Shown: piece by piece, positions 8,557-16,254 of the stretch
How positions within the stretch are numbered: position 1 is the stretch's first letter
Layout of the letters: the number at the start of each line of letters is the position of its first letter
Origin: Bordetella parapertussis
Lineage (GTDB): Bacteria; Pseudomonadota; Gammaproteobacteria; Burkholderiales; Burkholderiaceae_A
DNA: 42,910 bases
Assembly (NCBI GenBank): GCA_945901825.1
Contig: CAMDMC010000014.1
Location: 1 to 42,910, forward strand
Reading direction: 5' to 3'
Notes under the pieces: model-generated
Told to the model about the DNA's origin: nothing
What the model saw: only the letters and a program-made list of their open reading frames with translations
The model's database searches: none
Position numbers and translations under genes: made by a program

Positions 8557-9480
8557 CTATTGATTGCTGGCAACTGCCTTGGGCTTTGCAGTCAGGCTGT
8601 AGACATAGGCTGCAACAATGTGCGACTTCTCTTCGCCAAGAATATCTTTCCAGGCGGGCATGACGCCATGACGACCGTTGTTAATGGTTTCAACGATGGC
8701 TTTGGCTGTACCGCCATAGACCCAGATTTTATCGTTCAGGCGCGGGGCGCCCATGGCAGGCCCGCCCTCACCCTTCGCGCCGTGACAGGCGGCGCATGCC
8801 GCAAACTTTGTTGAGCCTAGGCTTGCCTTAATGGAATCGTGGGCGCTTCCTGCAAGACTTAGAACATAGTGGGCGACATTCTCAACATCGGCGGGCGAGC
8901 CAACCGCAGCCGCCATCGGAGGCATGATGCCTTGCCGGCCTTCAAGTACGGCTGTTTTAATAGCGTCGCCTGACCCCCCCCAGGTCCAGTCGTTATCGGC
9001 AAGGTTCGGGAAGCCCTTTGCGCCTCGGGCGTCGGTGCCGTGGCATTGGGCGCAGTTGTTTACGAACAAACGCTGCCCAATGGCGATGGCTTCTGGTTCT
9101 TGGGCCGTGTCCTCAACCGGCATGGCCGCAAACTTGGCATAAATGGGCCCATAACGCGTATCGGCCTTTGCCACTTCCTTTTCGTATTGTTCTTTCGAGC
9201 TCCATCCCAGGCTGCCTTGGCTCGTGCCCAGCCCTGGGAAGAGGACGAGGTAAAGGAGGGCAAAGGCGATGGTGAGGTAGAAGAGAATCATCCACCAACG
9301 GGGCAGTGGATTATCGAATTCGGCAAGGTCTTCATCCCAGGTGTGGCCGGTTGTTTGCACTGCACCTGGCTTAATTTTTTTGCGCGACAAAAAGTATAAG
9401 AAGACTCCGCAGGAAAGAATGCTTACCAGAACGCCTGCGATGACGAAAAGATTCCAAAACCCGCTCGTAAAGTCAGCCAT
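8557..9480 (-). CDS. ccoP: cbb3 oxidase dihaem cytochrome c subunit CcoP
   Basis: Carries electrons from the cytochrome c pool towards CcoO and CcoN. Two N-terminal hydrophobic helices (about 10-31 and 63-81) flank the conserved TWDEDLAEFDNPLPRWW segment. Two c-type domains follow with haem motifs CAQCH (143-147) and CAACH (229-233); MPPM and VMPAW supply likely axial methionines. Length of 307 is normal. An AGGATG site precedes the ATG. It is the last oxidase subunit gene, 38 bp after ccoQ, and is followed by the hairpin before ccoG. Confidence 0.97.
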   Translation of the reverse strand: MADFTSGFWNLFVIAGVLVSILSCGVFLYFLSRKKIKPGAVQTTGHTWDEDLAEFDNPLPRWWMILFYLTIAFALLYLVLFPGLGTSQGSLGWSSKEQYEKEVAKADTRYGPIYAKFAAMPVEDTAQEPEAIAIGQRLFVNNCAQCHGTDARGAKGFPNLADNDWTWGGSGDAIKTAVLEGRQGIMPPMAAAVGSPADVENVAHYVLSLAGSAHDSIKASLGSTKFAACAACHGAKGEGGPAMGAPRLNDKIWVYGGTAKAIVETINNGRHGVMPAWKDILGEEKSHIVAAYVYSLTAKPKAVASNQ

Positions 9481-9518
9481 GATGTTTCATCCTGTGTTCG
9501 AACAATCCTTGTTAGGGC

Positions 9519-9704
9519 TTAACGGCCCTGAGATGGTTTAGAGCCATCTGTCTGTTTGGCCTCCGTCGCGGGAGGCTCGTCAAGAAGAGGAATACGCGAG
9601 GCATCCTCCATGTTCTTCTTTTGACCACGGCTGTATACCAAGGCCACGATTCCAAGAAAGACCAGAAGGCTTAAAAGCGTAAAGATGGAGTGGAAGGTGA
9701 TCAT
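9519..9704 (-). CDS. ccoQ: CcoQ/FixQ small subunit of cbb3 oxidase
   Basis: A 61-residue single-helix protein. The hydrophobic helix covers about residues 8-25 and is followed by a [17 protein letters not shown] stretch, the usual CcoQ pattern of basic residues then a short acidic motif, and a polar tail. CcoQ stabilises the CcoN-CcoO core and its contact with CcoP. Its ATG overlaps the ccoO stop by four bases (ATGA), and the order ccoN-O-Q-P is the standard one. Confidence 0.9.
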   Translation of the reverse strand: MITFHSIFTLLSLLVFLGIVALVYSRGQKKNMEDASRIPLLDEPPATEAKQTDGSKPSQGR

Positions 9705-10312
9705 GAGCGCTTCTCCTTAATGGCAAGGCCAAGCGATTGCAAGTAAGCAATCATGGCCTCAAGCTCGGTCTTTCCGTTAAGGTCTTCAACAGCACTCGCA
9801 ATGTCTTCATCGCTGTAAGGAACGCCCACGATGCGAAGTGTTGCCATCTTGGCCTGAACTTGTTCTCCATTGACAATGCCCGTGGCAAGCCAGGGGTAGG
9901 CGGGCATATTGGACTCTGGGACAACATCACGCGGGTTGATGAGGTGCACGCGATGCCACTCATCCGAGTAGCGGCCTCCCACTCGAGCAAGATCGGGACC
10001 GGTGCGCTTGGAGCCCCATAAAAAGGGGCGCTCATACACGGACTCGCCGGCAACCGAGTAGTGGCCGTAGCGTTCGGTCTCTGCGCGGAAGGGACGAATC
10101 ATCTGAGAGTGGCAGCCCACGCAGCCTTCACGTACATAAACCTGCCTTCCAGCAAGCTGCAAGGCGGTATGGGGCTTAAGCCCAGTGACAGGCTCTGTTG
10201 TGGACTTCTGGAAAAAGAGGGGGACGATTTCGATGAGCCCACCAATAGCCACAACAATAAGCACAAGCACAATCAGAAGGCCGGGGGACTTTTCAACAAT
10301 ATCGTGTTTCAT
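9701..10312 (-). CDS. ccoO: cbb3 oxidase monohaem cytochrome c subunit CcoO
   Basis: Membrane-anchored cytochrome c that passes electrons to CcoN. I place the start at base 10312, giving 203 residues beginning [10 protein letters not shown], because a good GGGAG site sits just upstream and family members begin with this region. A longer frame reaching 10363 would overlap ccoN without family support. One N-terminal anchor helix (about 11-34) precedes the haem motif CVGCH (64-68), followed by SQMIRPF and the YGHYS region typical of CcoO. The conserved SNMPAYPWL supplies the probable axial Met. The spacing to ccoN is 19 bp and ccoQ overlaps its end. Confidence 0.95.
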   Translation of the reverse strand: MKHDIVEKSPGLLIVLVLIVVAIGGLIEIVPLFFQKSTTEPVTGLKPHTALQLAGRQVYVREGCVGCHSQMIRPFRAETERYGHYSVAGESVYERPFLWGSKRTGPDLARVGGRYSDEWHRVHLINPRDVVPESNMPAYPWLATGIVNGEQVQAKMATLRIVGVPYSDEDIASAVEDLNGKTELEAMIAYLQSLGLAIKEKRS

Positions 10313-10331
10313 GGTGTCTATCTCCCTTTGC

Positions 10332-11804
10332 TTAACCGTGCGCCACTGCAGGAATCCGAGCATTTACAGGCTGGGGTTGGCGCAAGGTCATTGCGACGTT
10401 CCAGGCCATGATGAGCATGCCGCTTAAATAGAGCAGACCTCCGCCGAGTCGAATGACGTAATAGGGGAAGCTGGCCTTTACGCTCTCAACAAAGCTATAG
10501 GTAAGCGACCCGTCATCGTTAATGGCGCGCCACATTAGCCCCTGCATAACCCCCGAGATCCACATGGCGGCGATATAAAGAACAATACCAATGGTGGCAA
10601 TCCAGAAGTGAAGCTCAATGGCCTTCACGCTGTGCATCTGAGTCTTGCCAGCCATACGTGGAATTAGGTAGTAGATGGCTCCCATGGTGATGAAGCCTAC
10701 CCACCCCAAGGCACCTGAATGCACATGGCCAATGGTCCAGTCGGTGTAGTGACTTAATGCATTGACGGTCTTAATGCCCATCATGGGACCTTCGAAGGTC
10801 GACATGCCATAAAAGGAGACCGAGACAATTAAGAACTTCAGAATGGGGTCGTTGCGCAGCTTATGCCATGCACCCGATAAGGTCATGATGCCGTTGATCA
10901 TGCCGCCCCAGCTCGGTGCCAAAAGAATAAGCGAGAAGACCATTCCAATGGACTGAGTCCAGTCGGGTAGTGCCGTGTAGTGCAGATGGTGGGGGCCTGC
11001 CCACATGTAGGTAAATATCAAGGCCCAGAAATGAACAATGGATAAGCGGTAGGAGTAAACCGGTCGCTCGGCCTGTTTAGGAATGAAGTAGTACATCATT
11101 CCAAGAAAGCCAGCCGTCAAGAAAAAGCCAACGGCATTGTGGCCATACCACCACTGCACCATGGCGTCTTGAACACCTGCGAAGACCCCCACGGAATCCC
11201 ACATACCCACGGGAATAGCTGCACTACGAACAATGTGCAAGAGGGCGACAGTAAGAATGAAGGCACCGTAGAACCAGTTGGCCACATAAATGTGTTCGAC
11301 TCGCCGGCGCATGAGGGTTCCAAAAAAGACAATGGCATAGGCAATCCAGACCACGGCAAGCAAGAGGTCGATGGGCCAGGCCAGTTCGGCATACTCATGC
11401 GTGCTGGTGATACCTAAAGGCAGGGTAATTGCCGCAAGCACAATAACTGCCTGGTAGCCCCAGAAGGTGAACAAGGCGAGACCGTCTGAAAAAAGCCGGG
11501 TATGGCAGGTGCGCTGAACAATGTAGTAGGACGTGGCAAGTAAGGCAGACCCACCAAAGGCAAAAATAACGGTATTGGTGTGAAGAGGTCGTAGCCTGCC
11601 GTAGGAGAGCCAGGGAATTCCCTCGGCGAGGGTTGGAAAGGCAAGTTGTGCGGCAATCCAGACGCCTACCGACATGCCCACAAGGCCCCAGACCACGGTA
11701 GCAATGGCAAAAAGTCGAACGACGTCGTAGTTGTATTCCTCGGCGATGGCCCTGCTTGCATAGTGCGCGGCATCGGCCTTACTTGGGGTAAGGACAGCAG
11801 ACAT
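10332..11804 (-). CDS. ccoN: cbb3 oxidase catalytic subunit CcoN
   Basis: Haem-copper oxidase subunit I, reducing oxygen at a high-spin haem b3-CuB centre with high affinity. About twelve hydrophobic segments are visible. Key histidines occur in [15 protein letters not shown] (low-spin haem), [13 protein letters not shown] (CuB and the cross-linked Tyr region), GPHHLHY (CuB pair) and [12 protein letters not shown] (haem ligands). Length of 490 fits CcoN. It is preceded by about 97 bp that hold a candidate FNR-type promoter, so ccoNOQP may have its own control, separate from ccoS-ccoI upstream. The cluster points to life at low oxygen at least part of the time. Confidence 0.98.
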   Translation of the reverse strand: MSAVLTPSKADAAHYASRAIAEEYNYDVVRLFAIATVVWGLVGMSVGVWIAAQLAFPTLAEGIPWLSYGRLRPLHTNTVIFAFGGSALLATSYYIVQRTCHTRLFSDGLALFTFWGYQAVIVLAAITLPLGITSTHEYAELAWPIDLLLAVVWIAYAIVFFGTLMRRRVEHIYVANWFYGAFILTVALLHIVRSAAIPVGMWDSVGVFAGVQDAMVQWWYGHNAVGFFLTAGFLGMMYYFIPKQAERPVYSYRLSIVHFWALIFTYMWAGPHHLHYTALPDWTQSIGMVFSLILLAPSWGGMINGIMTLSGAWHKLRNDPILKFLIVSVSFYGMSTFEGPMMGIKTVNALSHYTDWTIGHVHSGALGWVGFITMGAIYYLIPRMAGKTQMHSVKAIELHFWIATIGIVLYIAAMWISGVMQGLMWRAINDDGSLTYSFVESVKASFPYYVIRLGGGLLYLSGMLIMAWNVAMTLRQPQPVNARIPAVAHG

Positions 11805-11838
11805 GGTGTTGTCACTCCACAGAGAGTTTTATATTTCT

Positions 11839-11880
11839 AATGTATGCATTTTCCCACAGATACACTCCGACCCTCGTCAA
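11839..11880 (-). promoter_or_regulatory. Candidate FNR/ANR-type promoter of ccoNOQP
   Basis: On the minus strand TTGAC-N4-GTCGG lies at 11867-11880, eight of ten bases matching the FNR-type palindrome TTGAY-N4-RTCAA. A TACATT element at 11839-11844 could be the -10 box. If so, the start is near 11832 and the palindrome is centred at exactly -41.5, the position of class II FNR sites. One arm is imperfect, so this is a candidate only. Confidence 0.45.
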
Positions 11881-11901
11881 TTAGTCGAATGGCCGAGTGT
11901 T

Positions 11902-12096
11902 TTACTGGGGTTTACCCGAGTGGCTCTCTGGTGATGATTGCGATGTCACTTCGCCCTGGTCGTCGTCAAGCAAGATGCGTTGGGCGGGGGAGTCAAGGTC
12001 GTCAAACTGGCCATTGCTGGACATGCGAAAGTAAATCCAGACCACAAGCCCCACCACCACAAGGCTTATACCGACCAGAATAGGGAAGACTTCCAT
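11902..12096 (-). CDS. ccoS: CcoS cbb3 oxidase maturation protein
   Basis: A 64-residue protein with one N-terminal helix (about 4-24) and the FRMSSNGQFDDLDSPAQRILLDD region that defines the CcoS/FixS family. CcoS is needed for cofactor insertion into the oxidase. It starts six bases after the ccoI stop, so the two are probably co-translated. The tail beyond residue 47 is serine-rich and variable. Confidence 0.93.
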   Translation of the reverse strand: MEVFPILVGISLVVVGLVVWIYFRMSSNGQFDDLDSPAQRILLDDDQGEVTSQSSPESHSGKPQ

Positions 12097-12102
12097 TGGG
12101 GC

Positions 12103-14616
12103 TTATCGTAACAACCGGGCGGCGTTGGCCATAACCAAAAGTGAGGAGCTGGCCATACCAATGGCTGCCCAGGCTGGCCCAAGGAGGCCAAGGGCGGCCA
12201 GGGGGACGGCGGTTAGGTTGTAACCAATGGCCCAGGCGATGTTTTGGTTAAGAATGATTTTTGTGCGTTGGGCGGTGGCAACAAAGCCTGCAACACCCAA
12301 CAGACCGGGGCGCAGCAGGTAGACATCGGCTCGTTGCTTTGCAAGGGGGGCACTTGCGCTTACTGCAATGGATAAATCGGCCTGTGCCAGAACCGGCGCA
12401 TCGTTAATACCATCGCCAACCATGCCAACTGCAAGGCCAGTACCTTGCAGTTGGCGAAGCCTGTTGAGCTTCGCCTCGGGAGAGAGCTCTCCCACCGCCT
12501 GCGCATCAGCAAGTCCAAGCATCTTGGCCAAGACCATCACCCGCTCGCTGCGGTCGCCACTTAGAACCCAAAGGTCGAGCCCGAGTTCTTTAAGTGCTGC
12601 CAGCGTGGCATGGGCATCAGGCCTGGGCTGGTCGTTAAGCCAGAAGCCCGCAATAACATCGCCCTCAAGGCCCAGGTAGAGGCTTGCAGCCTCGCCATAC
12701 TCAGACCCTTTGGAAATCGCCGACCCAGAGGCTGAGCCCCCAACAAAACTTGCTGAACCAAGTCTTATTAATGTGCCGTTGGCCATCCGACCTTGCATAC
12801 CGAGTCCCGGCTTCTGTTCAACGGCCTGCAGCCCAAGCCGGTCTAGGCGAGCTTCGCTTGCTTGGTTCAGCCCAAGCTTTGAGCATGAGGCACGAAAAAG
12901 TGCGACCGCAAGCGGGTGATGGCTGTTTTCTGTCAGCTGGGCAACCAGAGCCCAGATCTCGGCCTCAGTGTAGGCCTTGCTTCCCCTCACCTTCATAACA
13001 ACTGAGGACGATTCGGGCTCGGTGAGTGTCCCGGTCTTGTCAAAGGCCAGAGTCTTAAGCGCCCAGCCCTTGGCCAGACTGTCTGGGCTCGAGACCGCAA
13101 CACCCTTTTCCAGCAACTGCGCAAGGCTCGCAGCATAGGCGGCCGGCCCTGCAACCGAGAGGGCACAGGGGCAAGAGACCACCAAAATAGCAACAAGCCG
13201 AGGAAGCCATTGGTCCAAAGGCTCCTGGAAAACAAAGGCCCAGCCGATTGATGCGATGGCAATCGTCAGAATCCCAAGAGTGAATCTCGCGGCGACACGG
13301 TCGGCCCAGTGGCTCCACTGGGGCCTTTCGGCGGCGGCGGCCTCGGCAAGCTGGCCCAGGCGCGCAAGCGACCCCTGCGCACCAGAGCCCTGCACACGCC
13401 CCTGGAGTTCAGGGCCCAGATTGATGGCGCCTTCTGGGCAGAAGTCACCGGAGTGTTTGCGAACCGGGTGAGGTTCGCCCGTGAGCGAGGAGATATCAAG
13501 CTCGGTTCCAGCGCCCAAGTGATCCACAAGCTCAATATCAGCGGGAAGCCGAGCACCGGAAGGCACACGAATACGATCACCATCCTTTAGGTTCCATGGA
13601 GGGCAATCCCCTGATTCGGGCTCGAGTCGATGGGCAAGCACAGGCGGCTCAAGAGAGAGTTCTTCACGTCGGCGCATGGTGCGGCGGCGAATGACGGATT
13701 CAATGCGTCGGGCCCCAAGCACCAAGAAAAGAAACATAGTGACCGACTCGAAATAAACATCAGAGGCCTGAGCCCAGAGGCCATAGAGGCTCCCAAGAAA
13801 CGCAAGAAGCAGCCCAAGGCTGATAGGGACATCCATATTTAGGCGGCCCTGACGCAGGACCATCAAGGCGCTTGTGAAGAAACCTGACCCACTGTAGAGC
13901 AGCACAGGAAGACAAAGTACCAGGGAGGCAAGCCTTAGGGTCAGCAGGGCATCGGCTTCCATTTGGCTGCCATGAAGGTACTCGGGCAGGGCAAGCATCA
14001 TCACTTGCGCCCAGCCCAGCCCAGCAACAAAGAGGCGGCGATTCTCAAGTTTTTCTTGGCGTCTGCGCTGCTCTTCAAGTTGGCTCGCGCCAAGGGGCAC
14101 GGCTGCATAGCCAAGCCTTAGAAGGCTCTGACTTAATGCATTGAGGCCCGTGAGCGTCGGATTCCATCGCAGTCGAAGTCGCGCGGTGGATGCGTTGGCG
14201 CGGGCGTGAACAACACCCGGGGTCTGCGAGAGCACGCTTTCAATAAGCCAGGCGCAGGCGCCACAGCGCAGGCCTTCAATGGCGAGCGTTGTCTCCCTCT
14301 GGTCTGTGTCCTGGTTAGACTGGGCTTGGCCAGGTATCTGGATACGGGATGTCACGGTTTGAATGTGGCGGCCCGTCCAGGCAGGGTCTTCAAGAAGGTC
14401 CGCCCATACCGAGAGTCGTTCAAGCTGCTTTGGCTCAAGGGCTGTGGAGGTTCGTTGCGCGTAATAACTCTCTCCACCTGAGGCAACAATGGCCTGCGCG
14501 ACTGCCTGGCAGCCTGCGCAGCACATCGGCCGATCCTCGCCAAGCACCCAGGCTGACCACAGGCCTTTCGCAGGAACAGGCTCGTTGCAGTGGTAGCAGC
14601 GCAGGCTGAGGGTCAT
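12103..14616 (-). CDS. ccoI: CcoI/FixI copper-translocating P-type ATPase
   Basis: P1B-type ATPase that exports copper for loading into cbb3 oxidase rather than for detoxification. The N-terminus has the CYHCNEP...CCAGC cysteine region of oxidase-linked ATPases, followed by a heavy-metal domain with GLRCGACAWLIE. The translocation helix has the CPC motif (SCPCALSVAGPAAYA), the phosphorylation motif is DKTGTLT, and GDGINDAPVLA is the hinge motif. About eight membrane segments are present. The 837-residue length is usual for CcoI, longer than typical CopA because of the N-terminal region. It lies between the DsbD_2-like gene and ccoS. Confidence 0.96.
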   Translation of the reverse strand: MTLSLRCYHCNEPVPAKGLWSAWVLGEDRPMCCAGCQAVAQAIVASGGESYYAQRTSTALEPKQLERLSVWADLLEDPAWTGRHIQTVTSRIQIPGQAQSNQDTDQRETTLAIEGLRCGACAWLIESVLSQTPGVVHARANASTARLRLRWNPTLTGLNALSQSLLRLGYAAVPLGASQLEEQRRRQEKLENRRLFVAGLGWAQVMMLALPEYLHGSQMEADALLTLRLASLVLCLPVLLYSGSGFFTSALMVLRQGRLNMDVPISLGLLLAFLGSLYGLWAQASDVYFESVTMFLFLVLGARRIESVIRRRTMRRREELSLEPPVLAHRLEPESGDCPPWNLKDGDRIRVPSGARLPADIELVDHLGAGTELDISSLTGEPHPVRKHSGDFCPEGAINLGPELQGRVQGSGAQGSLARLGQLAEAAAAERPQWSHWADRVAARFTLGILTIAIASIGWAFVFQEPLDQWLPRLVAILVVSCPCALSVAGPAAYAASLAQLLEKGVAVSSPDSLAKGWALKTLAFDKTGTLTEPESSSVVMKVRGSKAYTEAEIWALVAQLTENSHHPLAVALFRASCSKLGLNQASEARLDRLGLQAVEQKPGLGMQGRMANGTLIRLGSASFVGGSASGSAISKGSEYGEAASLYLGLEGDVIAGFWLNDQPRPDAHATLAALKELGLDLWVLSGDRSERVMVLAKMLGLADAQAVGELSPEAKLNRLRQLQGTGLAVGMVGDGINDAPVLAQADLSIAVSASAPLAKQRADVYLLRPGLLGVAGFVATAQRTKIILNQNIAWAIGYNLTAVPLAALGLLGPAWAAIGMASSSLLVMANAARLLR

Positions 14617-14631
14617 CGAAGTCTCACGGCT

Positions 14632-15405
14632 TTATGGAGTGATACAGAACAGATCAAGCCAGCCGGGTGGTGCAAGACCTAAGGACCTTGCAAGCCCCCA
14701 CAGCGCAAAGCTAACAACAAGAAGGCCTGCCACTTGACGAATACGGTCGGAGCGGGGCCCCGATAAGACCATGCCCGATGCCCAGGAGGCTACAAAGAGC
14801 GAGGGTATGGTTCCAAGACCAAAGGCAAGCATCCAACCAAGACCCGTCCATGCACTTCCTGTAACAGCGGCGGTCAGCACCATGCTGTAGACAAGTCCGC
14901 AGGGCAGCCACCCCCAGAGAGCGCCTACCCGAGCCGCTCGAGCAATGCGACCCGCAATGGCCGCCGAGGAGGTCAGACTTTCTGTCTGGCTTGCGCCCGA
15001 GGGCGTCAGGCTTGCTACAGCAAAGGGTTGAATAAATGCCCAGACTCGACCGAGCCGCGACTCGAGCTGGGTAATAAGACGGCTGATCCGAAGAAGATGC
15101 AGACCAAGCGCAAGCAGCATAAGGTTGGCTAACACCATAGCGGCATGCCGGGCCGTATCAAGCGCAGTGAAGGCAAGAAAGGCGCCACCTACTGCCCCAG
15201 AAATTGCTCCCATCAGGCTGTAACTGCTTACCCTCCCAAGTTGCCAGGCAAGTAACTCGGCCCAACGTGCGGGTGGGCTAACCAGACCCGGGGCCGAACG
15301 ACTGCGATGACCAGCCGCTGCGGCCAGACCGCCACACATCATGAGGCAGTGCCCTGAGGACCAAAGGCCAAGAAGAAAGGCGGGTAAGGGAAGGCTGATA
15401 TCCAT
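14632..15405 (-). CDS. DsbD_2/UreH-like (TauE/SafE-annotated) membrane protein beside ccoI
   Basis: A 257-residue protein with about six hydrophobic segments. The start at 15405 (MDISLPLP) was chosen because the conserved region begins there; an upstream in-frame ATG would run into xthA. The N-terminal GHCLMMCGG motif and the later GWLPCGLVYSML-like segment define the DsbD_2 (UreH-like) family, often annotated as sulfite exporter TauE/SafE. Members next to ccoI and ccoS are widespread in betaproteobacteria, and the paired cysteines suggest copper handling or thiol chemistry during oxidase assembly. The exact function is not established here. It ends 15 bp before ccoI. Confidence 0.85.
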   Translation of the reverse strand: MDISLPLPAFLLGLWSSGHCLMMCGGLAAAAGHRSRSAPGLVSPPARWAELLAWQLGRVSSYSLMGAISGAVGGAFLAFTALDTARHAAMVLANLMLLALGLHLLRISRLITQLESRLGRVWAFIQPFAVASLTPSGASQTESLTSSAAIAGRIARAARVGALWGWLPCGLVYSMVLTAAVTGSAWTGLGWMLAFGLGTIPSLFVASWASGMVLSGPRSDRIRQVAGLLVVSFALWGLARSLGLAPPGWLDLFCITP

Positions 15406-15430
15406 CGCCGATGCCCTTTCGGACGAGGTC

Positions 15431-16234
15431 TTAGAGTCTGAAGCTGGCCAGGGCAGGGGCGTGGTCGGAGGGCTTCTCCCAGCCCCTTGGCGTGCGATCA
15501 ATACCGACCTGCTCGCAGTGTTTCATAAGGGCGTCGCTGGCAAGCAGATGATCGATTCGCATGCCTTGGTTACGACGAAAGCCGCCTTGACGGTAATCCC
15601 ACCAGGAGAAGGCCTGGTTCTTTACGCCGCTCTGGGCCCGAAAGCTGTCAGTAAAACCCAGGCCTAGAAGGTCTTGGAATCTCTGGCGTTCTTGCTTTGA
15701 GCAGAGAATCTTGTCTTGCCAGGCCATGGGGTCATGCACATCAATGTCGTCAGGCGCGATATTGAAGTCGCCAACCACGCAGCAAAGTGGGTAGCTTGCC
15801 TGCTCTTCTTCAAGCCTGAGGCGCAGTGCGTCAAGCCACTGCAGTTTGTAGCTGTATTTTTCGCTGCCGACCTCTGAGCCGTTGGGCACGTAAAGGTTTA
15901 TGAAGCGAATCCGGGTATCACCCTGCAAGGTTGTAAGGCTTGCCGCGATGAACCGCTTCTGGTCGCCGGGCAGCCGGGGTTCATTACAGGTCCATTCGTC
16001 GATAGCCCGAAAACTAGATGCCTTGGCAAGTATGGCTACACCGTTATAGGTTGGCTGGCCCGAGAAGACACAGTGGTACCCAAGCGCCTGAATTTCGGCA
16101 ACGGGAAATTTGTCGTCGGTGAGCTTGGTCTCTTGCAGGCCAAGGGCATCGGGTTTCTCAAGCGCAAGCCACTGACCAAGGTGCTCAAGCCGTACTCTTA
16201 GAGAATTCACATTCCAGCTTGCAAGCTTTAACAA
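15431..16234 (-). CDS. xthA: Exodeoxyribonuclease III family AP endonuclease
   Basis: A Mg-dependent base-excision repair enzyme that cuts at abasic sites and has 3' exonuclease activity. Motifs of the endonuclease/exonuclease/phosphatase fold are in order: SWNVNSLR (6-13), LQETK with metal ligand Glu35, GDFNIAPDDIDVHDP (the DFN catalytic motif), GMRIDHLL and the terminal SDHAP with His258. Length of 267 is normal. It lies 20 bp after the prlC stop on the same strand. The assignment to ExoIII rather than another family member rests on the DFNIAP-DVHDP pattern, which is characteristic. Confidence 0.95.
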   Translation of the reverse strand: MLKLASWNVNSLRVRLEHLGQWLALEKPDALGLQETKLTDDKFPVAEIQALGYHCVFSGQPTYNGVAILAKASSFRAIDEWTCNEPRLPGDQKRFIAASLTTLQGDTRIRFINLYVPNGSEVGSEKYSYKLQWLDALRLRLEEEQASYPLCCVVGDFNIAPDDIDVHDPMAWQDKILCSKQERQRFQDLLGLGFTDSFRAQSGVKNQAFSWWDYRQGGFRRNQGMRIDHLLASDALMKHCEQVGIDRTPRGWEKPSDHAPALASFRL

Positions 16235-16254
16235 ATCTTAGACCCCGTTTGGTT

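Noticed and set aside
10313..10363. Longer N-terminus for CcoO
   Set aside because: The extra 17 residues overlap ccoN and are unlike the family, while a good ribosome site precedes the ATG at 10312.
12368..14609. Many long plus-strand open frames opposite ccoI
   Set aside because: The minus strand encodes a full P-type ATPase with all motifs. The opposite frames have low-complexity composition and no recognisable domains, as expected opposite a GC-rich gene.
15406..15501. Longer N-terminus for the DsbD_2-like protein
   Set aside because: It would overlap xthA by 71 bp and add a hydrophilic segment not seen in the family.
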